A DNA stretch of 64,000 nucleotides, taken from NCBI GenBank assembly GCA_016808115.1, contig JAEQBH010000988.1, positions 310,001 through 374,000 on the forward strand. The letters run 5' to 3'. Below, one piece after another: positions 53,217 to 62,200 of this stretch. The notes under the pieces are model-generated. The model was not told the DNA's origin. It ran no database searches and was given only the letters and a program-made list of their open reading frames with translations. Position 1 is the stretch's first letter. Each line of letters starts with the position of its first letter. A program made the position numbers and the translations under genes. The DNA is from Tetrastigma voinierianum (lineage: Eukaryota > Streptophyta > Magnoliopsida > Vitales > Vitaceae).

Positions 53217-53490
53217 CACCCTCACGTCGCGACGTGAGAATCTCACGCCATGATGTCTACTACAGCAGTTTAACACCTCTCTGTCGCGTTGCAACGTGGT
53301 GCCACGATGTCACAACGTGAGATGAAGTAAAACAGGATGCCATCTTCACGTCACGACGTGAACACTAGATGTCTCGACGTGAAGAAGATACATAAATTCA
53401 CCTCTCTGTCACATTGCGACGTGAGGATGTCAACCATTTTTTGGAAAATTGATCTCTAACACTTTGCGACATGACGTCGCGGCATGACAC
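53217..53490. repeat. Internal CACGTCGCGACGTG palindrome array of E4
   Basis: A perfect 18-bp palindrome, CTCACGTCGCGACGTGAG, lies at 53221-53238; others are decayed: CACGTCACGACGTG (53348), TGTCTCGACGTGAAG (53369), TGTCACATTGCGACGTGAG (53407), TTTGCGACATGACGTCGCGG (53463). It lies ahead of the env-like remnant (53690), the same place as the internal arrays of E1 and E2. Confidence 0.88.
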
Positions 53491-53689
53491 TGTTTTAAAT
53501 CCAATAACGTTTCATTTTTTTTCCCATTCTATTGCTAAAAAACTCTCCCTCAAGCTTCCTCCTATCAACTTGAAGATTGATTTTCATTGTTTGCACCCCT
53601 TTTCTGCATTCCAAAATCTTTCATCACCTTTACACATCCACTAATCATCCTTTTGGGATCCCATTCAAGCTTCAAGTAAGAATTCAAGT

Positions 53690-54267
53690 AAACCGACCTA
53701 TCTAGAGTAAACCAACAGCAATCCCATTCAAATGGGTGCCTTTTGACTATGAGACCATCAATGCCTTCTACAACCTACCTAAGGTGGACAATGAAGCTTA
53801 TGAAATTTTAAGAAAAGAACCCAATTAGTCAAAGATCATCAATTTCTTGACCAACAACAAAGAGAAATGGAATAAGGAAAGTGGTAAATTTTAAAGTTAA
53901 GGGTGTTCTCTACATCCTAAAGGTTTGGCATCACTTCATCACCTTGAGAATACTTCCCACCACAATGTGTGTGAAGTAACCAAGGAGAGGGTTGTCCTCA
54001 ACTACGCTATACTTCAAAACATCAAGTTTGATGTTTTTAATGATTATTGAGGAAGCCATATGGGACAAGAGAGACGTGAGGAAAAAACTAGACTACTCAT
54101 TCCTTATCTACCAATTATGTAAGAATGCGGGAGTAGAGATCTCAACTCAAGAGGAATGGCTTCACCCTATCAAGGCAATAGTTGTGAAGAAGAAAGGAAA
54201 TAGAGGATTAACTAAACCTAAGTCTAACATAGACTTCGGGAATGAAGCTACTAGTGAAGATGAATAA
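53690..54267 (+). pseudogene. E4 env-like remnant (plant putative transposon protein domain)
   Basis: Text in order: IPFKWVPFDYETINAFYNLP (53715), KIINFLTNNKEKWNKESGK (53840), VTKERVVLNYAILQNIKFDV (53965) and, in the open piece 53992-54267, EEAIWDKRDVRKKLDYSFLI with HPIKAIVVKKKG. It aligns with E1 WIPFNREKINQTFNL, KIIDLLTDGKGKWN and VREKEAILLYATLKGYKFRV. Stops and shifts break it. The C-terminal acidic part runs to about 54440. Its presence shows E4 came from an element with an env-like frame. Confidence 0.72.
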
Positions 54268-55925
54268 GACAATGAACATCATCCACCTCAAGCGACTTTG
54301 CCACATGATGAGGGTACATCCTCTACTAGTCTTCATGAGCACATTGATGAGATTACCGCAATAGTGGACTCGTTCTAGGATGAGCATCAAGAATTTGAAA
54401 TCAGTGTCAATCAACAATTGGATGAAATCAAAGCATAAAACAAAACCATCCTTAGCTCCTTTCCTACCATCCACCACTACTACCACACAGTGATCACTAA
54501 GATCACTAGGGGAGTCCTCTTATGCCCTTTCCTTTTCTATTACATTGAGGACAATGCAAATTATAATTTTAGGGGTGGATTGGGTTGCGGTTTTGTTTGG
54601 TTTTGTGCATACATGTAGTAGTCATGTTGTTGAGCCTTAGTTTGAAATATTGTGCTTAGTTTAGAGTTAGTGTTTGTGCTAGTTTTGTTTAGTTTAGTTT
54701 ATTGATTTTTAGTGTCTTTGCATGTTTGTTTGTTTTTGCTTCAACTAGTTTTATTCATGCTTGTGTGTTTGAGTATCCTTGCATGTGTTTTTCTTTTAAT
54801 TTTAGTGTGTTTTTGTGTCTTAGTTGAATTGAATTGGGTGCCATGCCTACTAATTGGAGTACACTTGAATGATGTGAACCTTCAAATGTTGTAAACTTTC
54901 ATGTGGGATACTTGGACAATTGCTAGTTTAGGGTTGTGTGCATGTTTAGCTATGGATGGCTTAGTTTGGCCACCCCTCTTTCTTTCAAGAAGTTGTTTCC
55001 TTTGGGAACTTGTGCACACACACACGATCTCGCTTGTATACATTGGTTCCAACCCCCCTTGCTAAAATTAAGTTTACCTTGAGAGTTGCTAACTCTTTAA
55101 GTGATATGACTCTTTCAATAAGAGGATTACCAATGGGCCCCAACCATAGAAAAAAGTGAAAAAACACATGAGAAAAATAAAGAAAAATGAGAAATAGAAA
55201 CCAAAAAAAAAAAAAAAGAAGAAAAGAAAGAAAAAGAATGAAAGAAATTGGGATGATCGATCGGAATCGGGGCACAATCAAGGGCCTCTCCAAACCTAAT
55301 GCTGAGTCATTGGTAGAAGTCATTGACTTCAGCGACGCCCATGGGATAGAAGATGGATAAATCTCACAAGTAAGTGCTTCGATTTTTCTAGTTGAGTGTT
55401 CGAAATTGAAGTTAGAGACTTAATATAAGTGCCCTTAATCCCAGCGATGAGGAGTCACCAATGGATCCCCGTTACATGGACACTTCTCTAGAACACCTTA
55501 GCATTGCATCCTACTTTAGGTTTGTGTGTTTTAATAAAAGGTGTGTTCTTATCCTTGTCTAATTAGTTTCTTTCAAAAGAGTGAACTGAGTTTGAGTTTG
55601 GGGGTGTTGAAACTTTTATATCCATTTGAGATATACAATTACACACTTCCACAAAGTTCCCTTAAGAAAGGTCATTGAGAATATGGGGAGTGTACTACTA
55701 TGTTCACCATATTGATTTGTGCATTTTTCTTGATGATTGCAATGTTTTTGTATCCCCATGTTGGTTATATGTTTATTAAGAACTCATACACTTTGTCTTT
55801 TTGGATTGGTTAGCTAGTACCCTATTCAACCCATTGTTGTCATTTGTCTTTTTGATTTAGGTTGTTTAGTTTAGTTCTTGTTTTGTGTCCGTCCTTTGCT
55901 TAGGGACAAGCAAGAATTCAAGTTT
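54268..55925 (+). other. E4 3' UTR, no gene seen
   Basis: Acidic tail text ends near 54440; the rest is non-coding and T-rich (54560-54830), with a purine/poly-A block at 55196-55245 and the CCTAATGC box near 55297. It parallels E3 37430-38651. Minus-strand hydrophobic frames (54985-55323) read the poly-A block as poly-Phe and are artefacts. A degraded purine tract (CAAGAATTCAAGTTTTGG) ends at about 55927. Confidence 0.65.
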
Positions 55926-55927
55926 TG

Positions 55928-57136
55928 GTAGTTTTAGAGAGTTTTTAGTTTATAAATAAGTGTCCTAATGCTATTTTTGCTCGTATTTGCAAATATGTAC
56001 AATCCCTAGGCATGTGTAGTACAATAAAGCAAATTGGAGGCATTTTGATGCTAAAATGGAGAAAAAACAAGAAGTGCAAAATTTTAGCCTTCACGTTGCG
56101 AAATCATGCAACCACGTCATGATGTAAAAGCCACAATGTCGCAACATGACCGGGACTTCAAGCAAGAATACATCCCCAGACATTGTGACATGGCCGCAAC
56201 CTAGCCTTAAGAACAACCCACTTATGAGCCTATGTAGAGGATACCTATATGAAGAACACTTTAGGGTTTTGAAAAGGAGGTTTGGTTCTCGGGAGAGAGA
56301 CGGAGAGCATAGAATAAGCCTCAAGGGTTTCTAACCCTAGGGAAAGGCTCTTAGAGGACGAAGATTGAAGGGGGAGAAGATTGTTTCATGTTTTCTTGTT
56401 TTTCTTTGTTTGTATTTCCCCTCCTCATGTTTTGATTTTCATTTCTAGGGTTTTATATGTAGTTTAGTTGTGATTTATGTATTTGAACTCTATTTTGTCT
56501 TTTAATTGATATTTGAAGCACATTTCTATTAAATGTCATTTTCTCATCTTCATGCATATTTATGATTGGCCATCATTTATATGTTTTTGATTCAATTCAA
56601 GTACTAAGAAGTGAGGGTTAAATTAGACATGTTTAGGGCATCACATTTCTCCATTGACAAAAGATTCTCATGGGTCTTGGGTGATAATTAGGGTTTCCAG
56701 GGTTTACTACACTTTTAGGGTTTCGAGGTTGAGTAGAGATACAAAATACCTAAACCCTAGGAGTAGATTGTGGGTTATTGAGAGAGATCCATAGATACAC
56801 AAGTGAGACTTACTATTAATAGGTGTGTAGAATGTTAATTAAGGGTAATTTGGTTAATAATGCATAATGGCCTGCTAAATGAAATCTAAACCCTAGGTCT
56901 TTCTATTTTTATTTGAAATCTTTGCATGATAGCTTAGGAATTTAGGTTGTTAGTGTTTCCACCCTCTATCCATTGTCCAGATAAAGATAGGATTTACCCA
57001 ATTTCAGTACTTAGTAAACCTTTTCCTAATGGATTGACAATCTTACTTTAATACACTATATTACTTGATACGACGCATGCACTTACGCACAATATGCTTA
57101 CATTATTTTATTTAACACATATCACGCCTACTATTA
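55928..57136 (+). repeat. E4 3' LTR, lacking its first ~45 bases
   Basis: Matches the 5' LTR from TAGTTTTAGAGAG (44242) to CTACTATTA; the first ~48 bases of the 5' copy (44193-44240) are absent. Contains TATAAATAAGTGTCCTAATG (shared with E3), decayed palindromes at 56092-56200, and AGGATACCTATATGAAGAAC as the TATA-region counterpart. Confidence 0.88.
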
Positions 57137-57141
57137 ATCGT

Positions 57142-57684
57142 CCTTTGGTAAGTTACACCTGCTTTTTTGAGACCAAACGACATAACCAACCATTCAAATG
57201 TCCTTATGGAGCCAAGACATCTAAAGGTGGTCTTAGGTATATCTTCCATTGGAATTAAAATCTAATTGTAACTAGAGAAACCATCCACAAAGGACAACAA
57301 TTCATTATTAGCAGCAAAGTCAACTAAAATGTCTGCAATAGGCATCACATACATGTCCTTAGAAATAGCAACATTTAAATCTCTGAAATCCGTACATACT
57401 CTAAGTTTTCTATTTTTCTTCATTACAGGAACAATAGTTACTTACCATTGAACATACCTTGTAGGTTTGATGAATTTAGCCTTCAAAAGTTTCTCAATTT
57501 CCTCCTTTATCTTCATCCTTACTTCCTTAGACATCCTTCTATGGGGTTGTTGAAAAGGATTGAACTCAGACCTGAGAGGAAGGTGATGTTCCACAAGGCT
57601 CCTATCCAATCTTGGCATTTCATCATAATTCCAAGCAAAGCAATCTTTGAATTCTTGCAATAGTGAAATGATATGTTCCTTCAA
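57142..57684 (-). pseudogene. E5 reverse transcriptase, N-terminal half
   Basis: On the minus strand: KEHIISLLQEFKDCFAWNYD, EMPRLDRSLVEHHLPLRSEF, IEKLLKAKFIKPTRYVQW (stop at 57442), then MKKNRKLRVCTDFRDLN, LLSFVDGFSSYN, a stop where Gln is expected, TTFRCLGSIRTFEWLVMSFG and KKAGVTYQR, where E4 inserted. Wording matches Tat elements (VCVDFRDLN, MDGFSGYNQI, GATYQRAM). Only two stops are seen in this half. Confidence 0.9.
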
Positions 57685-57719
57685 GTCAATGGGTAAGAGA
57701 GAAGTAATGTAAGTAATCC

Positions 57720-58995
57720 TTAGCTCTTCCTTAGTGCCAAGGTTGACTTCTTCCTAGGATCATGTACTTGAGGCTTGTTGTTTTCCATTTTGGGAGGAAC
57801 TTGCTCCAAATCTTCAATATGAATTTCTTCATCCTCTTCATCTGATTCTTCTTCGTAAATTACTTCAGCTTCATAAATTTCTCGGAACTGTTCTTCTACA
57901 AATTTTTCAGAAATTTGCTGCATTTGCATTTTAAATGCCATGGCTTTAGTAAATGCATTCTCTTCATGAGAATAATTAGCCATCGATCTCCTCAATGCTC
58001 GACTCCTTTATCGGCCTGAAAGGCACGATAGTTGTTATCTTTAGATGTTTGGCAGTTTGGTCTTGGATTTCACCAGTATCTCTTGACTCCATGTATATTT
58101 TCCTTGGAGCCCTATCATTCTTCTTGCCTTTGAATATTATTAGACAATACTCTTGGTCATAGTAACTAGCCTCAATAGAATCTAAAGTTGCAATGAAAGG
58201 TTGTTTGTCTGCCCATACTATTTCTACTTCATCACCTTTCCAAAAAAGAAAAAATTGGTGAAGGGAGTATGGCACACACCAATTAGTGTGAATCCAGTCT
58301 CTTTCTAATGAAGCATTGTAATTAGCAGTAGAATTAATAAAAAAGAAAGCTAATAAGGAAGTCTTACTACCCACAGTGATGTCAATAGGGAGTATGCCTA
58401 GAGTCTTTGAGATTTTCCCAGTGAAAGTTGGCACAAACACTTCAATTTCAATTAGGTCACCGATGCCTCTTCCTAGTGCTCTCTACATTCTTAATGGCAT
58501 CACGTTGAATGTTGATCCATTATCAGCCAACACCTTTGACATTATTTTTCCATTAAAGTGTGCTCTTACATAAAGAGACCTTGTATGCCTTATCATTTCC
58601 ATAGTAGGTTTTTCAAGTATCACCTTCCAAGCCTTGCTTCCTTCAAAGGAGTCAATGGTGATTATTATCCTTTGACTATGTTTTTCATCTACTGGAAAAT
58701 GCTCTTTCTCTACCTCTACTAGGCTTTTGCCCATCTCTTTTGACTTGAAGAAATCTGCCAAAGTTAAAGAAATGGTAGAACATTTCAAAGACATAGGGAT
58801 TGTACCTATCAAAATAGTTCTCAAATCCATCTCTTTCGTCATTTCTTTAGTAGATCCGCAACTAGATTCACTGTCTTCTATAGCCTTCCTTCCAAATTTT
58901 GTCTTCTTTGTAGTTGGCATCACTTCTTCTATCATATTCTCTACTTCTTTTAGCTTTACCTGTGGAATTTCTTCAAGTAGTTGCCTTTTCTCCAT
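57720..58995 (-). pseudogene. E5 aspartic protease and acidic linker
   Basis: On the minus strand, 58995-58483 is open: an acidic N-terminal segment, then ITIDSFEGSKAWKVILEKPT, YVRAHFNGKIMSKVLADNGS with catalytic Asp (58522-58524) in the Tat form DNGS, and TFNVMPL. A shift leads to 58440-57976: FTGKISKTLGILPIDITVGS, NYNASLERDWIHTNWC, SLHQFFLFWKGDEVEIVWAD and a tail. 57995-57720 is an acidic linker (YEEESDEEDEEIHIEDLEQV) leading to RT, with a +1 shift near 57755. Upstream, 58996-59485 is the gag-protease linker, readable in pieces only. Confidence 0.88.
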
Positions 58996-59485
58996 AGCTC
59001 CTTATCTCTACATCCTTCTTTTTAGAGTTCTAATGAGCTTTTGAGGAAATTTCTTATACTACACCATATGTCATTCTCCTTCTTGATTTTCTGTCTTCAA
59101 TGGTATGGATACCTTCCATTATTTTCCCTTCTCTAGTTGTAGACACTCTTCTCCTTGATACCAAACCATCCATATGAACCAAACATTACTTAGGAATCCA
59201 TACCTTTCTTATCTTGGCATTTGGAGAAAATCTCCCAACCCTCTTTGCATTTCGCATTGCCCTTAAATTAGTAGCAGCTATGTTGATTGGTGCTACTAGT
59301 GGAAATGGATCCTCATCAATCACTATGACCTCTTTTTTCTCAGGGGACTTCAGTATTCCCTTGTTAATCCTGTGCTGGAAAATATTCTTGAGACTCTAAC
59401 AAGAATTAGTGTTATGATTCCAAGAGTTGTGATACTTACATTATACTTTTCCCTTGAGTTCCTCTGTGTTAGGGAGTTGGTGATC

Positions 59486-60350
59486 TTAGGGAAATATGAT
59501 GAATTTATCCTTCAGTAGGAAATCAAAGATTTCCTCGGTCTTGGCCGCATCAAATGTATACTGGACTTTTTTATTAGAGGTATGTGACTTCTTCCATAAG
59601 TCAAGTGCTTTCTTTACTAGTAGAGGGCAAATGAATGAACCTGTACTTAGGAAATTTGCTACTGCTATTTCTTCAGAATTCACTTCTTGGCAATAAGTTT
59701 CCATGGAGGTCTTTCTCCTTTGATTTTCTTCCCTGAGTAATTCTACATACTTTGTTACCTTAACAGCAAGCTCATAGAAGTCTTTGAACTCCATATCTTG
59801 AAATTTCTTCCTCAACTCTATATCAAGTCCCCTTTGGCCTATCGTCACGTACTCTGTTTCTAGGAGATGCATTTGGCATTTAATCCTCATTCTTTTTAAA
59901 CGAGCAATGAATGAATTTTGCCGGTTCTCCACCCCTTTGGGTTACCCTTAATAATTATGCTATGCAAATCTCAGGTTTAGCTCTGAAGATTTGTGTGTTC
60001 AATTGTCTCTCTATTTCCTGCTAACTCATAACGGAATTCCTTGGCAATGTTGCATACCAAGTAAGAGTAGCTCCTGTTAATGAGTTAGGAAATAACCCGA
60101 GTTTGAAGTAGGGGAAATTCTCTTAGTTGGCCAATTCCCCACACTATACTGTGAATCTAGCCACATGCTCTAAGATGGATTGTCCATCTTCTCTAGAAAA
60201 TAACGAGAATTCAGGAAATCTATACCCCCTTAGGTAAGGATTCTCTCTATCCATTGTCTCTGGGTATGACTTGTAAAATTTTGGGTAGTCAATTTGTTTA
60301 AGGCTTGGCCTGTGTAACTCTTATACCGTCTCCCTTATTGCCTCCAAGTT
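59486..60350 (-). pseudogene. E5 gag core
   Basis: On the minus strand: YRFPEFSLFSREDGQSILEH (60225), ARFTV, CGELAN, ENFPYFKLGLFPNSLTGATL (60110), TWYATLPRNSVMS, then the open part 59932-59486 with QNSFIARLKRMRIKCQMHLL, EKFQDMEF-like text (KKFQDMEFKDFYELAVKVTK) and a tail. This is the retrotransposon gag capsid domain in the Tat version (FPNSLTG.A..WY..LP). Interrupted by three or four stops. Role: capsid formation. Confidence 0.87.
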
Positions 60351-61100
60351 CAATGGTGGAGATGGTTGCATAAAAGGCTAAGGAATTTGCTACCCTCTAT
60401 TAGTACCTACCCCTAATTAAGGTGGTTGAATAGTACCCCCCATGCCTCCAGCAAAAGCAAGTGGTTCATTGTAGGCTCCAAGTTGCATAACCGGGTTGGT
60501 GTTAGTAAATAACCTTTGAACAATCATTGTTCTAACAAGATTATAACATTCGCCATTGACATTCGTCGAAGTTCCATCCTCTCTCCTTTGGGGAAAGAGA
60601 TAGCAATTTTCAACCTGTGTAGGTGAGAGGTGAGATTCACTTGCTTCATGCAAATTCCCGGGGTGTTGCCCCCCGAGCTCATGAGATAGTCGCCTTGTAA
60701 GTCAAAAAGTAACTTTTTGTCTCTATTGTCCAACAATTCTATAGATAGCCTCTAAGATCTTTATCTGCAATAGAGATTGTTGTTTCCGCTCTTCCACACT
60801 GGCCTTCGCCTACTCGATTGTTGTTTTGGTCTGTTCTTCCATCATAGCCCTAGCTTGATCAACCATGGCTTTAGTTTTCTCAGCCATAGCTTTAGTTTAT
60901 ATGGCCATTTTTTCTTCAAGACATTGTGAGGTCATCAAGATCTGGTTCTTTAGTTTTTCAATCAACGCCTGAAACTCCTCAATAGCATTAGGGAAATGCA
61001 TAAACCTTGCTTCTTACCTAGTTGGGTTGTTTGATGCATGTTCCTCTTAGAGAAAGCTTGCTTCATTTTTTCTCAATTGTTCTACCATGGCTGGAACTAG
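60351..61100 (-). pseudogene. E5 gag N-terminal region
   Basis: Upstream of the capsid core the minus strand carries a low-complexity linker (60720-60417) and an Ala/Lys/Glu-rich helical stretch with repeated MAEKTKAMVDQARAMMEEQT-type text (60900-60810), typical of gag N-terminal coiled coils in this group. The start codon is not certain; several stops occur, as at 60898 (TAA in AAACTAAAG context) and near 60810. Confidence 0.55.
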
Positions 61101-62200
61101 TCCCTCTTATGTTACTTCTACAACATCAAATCCTAAGTTTTGAGACTCCAAAACAATTTTACTTCTCAACGTTTGTGGTATCTTCAACAAAAATAAGTCC
61201 CATCGAGATTGCAAAAATATGTTGTGGTGATTTTGTGATTTTCACACAAACATACAAAATAAAAGAATGCAGTTGCAAGCGTACTAGGAAATTAAAGTGT
61301 TTCCAAACTGAGATTGCGCCAAGAAATCAAACTTCTTAATTAGACAAAATGAGTTCCTTGGTTCCCTTGACACTTCCTGCGAAATCCGCGGATGATCTTA
61401 GAAAAATATAAAGATTGTAGGAATAAAGGTAAGAAAAATGTTGAATTGCCTTGTAGGAATGAACAATGAACGATGGTGAGGAATTAGAAAAAACTTGGCT
61501 AAAGACTTAAAGTATATTGATGAAATATTTAAGGGTGAAAAAACTTGACTAGAACTTGGAAATAAAGGGCTCACATTGAAAAGCTAAGAAATGCTGAAGT
61601 AGATTGGCATTGCTGAGTTAATTGATTGATTGATTGTTCTCAATCATTTTTCTTCCCCTTATTTTATTGACGTTCTTGGATAATTGCTCAAGTCATATAT
61701 CTTCTCCACTCTCTCACTTCCTCAAGTAACTACTCATGTTTGTATTAAAAAAGCTTGTTCCTCAAGTAAATATCAACATATGCATTAGGGAGCCTTGTTC
61801 TTCAAGTAAAAATCACCACCTTAAATAACTGCCCATATTCTTTGCTATTTTGATATTTAAGAAAATTCTCGGTTGACTTTAGAAATTTTTAAAATTTTTC
61901 AGAAATACCCCTAGACTTTTATATGGGTTTACTGAAATGGATTTAGGCCCATCTCACTTGAATTTTTAATCATGGGCTTGGGCTCAAGCCTAAATACACT
62001 TTAATGATCAAGTCAAATTTTAATTTGGGTGCAATCAAGTATTCTCTATTTTTTCAAAAACGGAATAGAACAGTTTTCAAAAACTCATAGCCAATAAGAC
62101 CCTATAATTTTGTTCTTTACTTTTTTTTTCGAGTTTTGGATTAAAATACTATTTTTCAAAAAAAAATTACAAAAATAGTTGAAATTCAAACTGTTGCCCA
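61101..62200 (-). other. E5 5' leader and possible LTR end
   Basis: No gene. On the minus strand the sequence TTTCTTGGCGCAATCTCAGT (complement of about 61304-61323) begins like a primer-binding site (TGGCGC) and is placed about 220 bases upstream of the gag region, so the 5' LTR may end near 61330. I cannot confirm the LTR because its 3' partner lies outside the window. Short direct repeats around TTCCTCAAGTAA occur at 61724, 61764 and 61801. Confidence 0.4.

Larger units (their letters stand above)
44193..57136 (+). mobile_element. E4: Athila derivative lacking gag-pol, inserted in E5 RT
   Basis: Flanked by ATCGT (44188-44192 and 57137-57141); E5 RT is continuous when E4 and one ATCGT are removed. 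Parts: 5' LTR 44193-45201 and 51395-51430 (split by E6), tRNA-Asp primer site, two frames shared with E3, hairpin box, internal palindrome array, env-like remnant 53690-54267, 3' UTR and 3' LTR. Protease, RT and integrase are absent. Retention of the pol-end hairpin box and the env-like remnant shows descent from a full Athila-type element by loss of the middle (inference). Confidence 0.9.
39981..61340 (-). mobile_element. E5: Tat-type Ty3/gypsy host element, interrupted by E4 and smaller inserts
   Basis: On the minus strand: gag (61100-59486), protease (58995-57976), linker, RT (57684-57142 and, across E4, 44187-43721), RNase H (43720-43400), archaeal-type RNase H (43345-43050), integrase (42830-40439 with two inserts) and a 3' UTR with tandem repeats (40390-40151). 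The second RNase H and the DNGS protease motif are hallmarks of the Tat group. The 3' LTR should lie left of E3, outside the window. The 5' LTR is not delimited; a possible primer site is near 61310-61340. Confidence 0.85.

Noticed and set aside
54985..55323. 112-residue hydrophobic minus-strand frame that could be a membrane protein
   Set aside because: The hydrophobic run is poly-Phe read from the purine/poly-A block of the E4 3' UTR.
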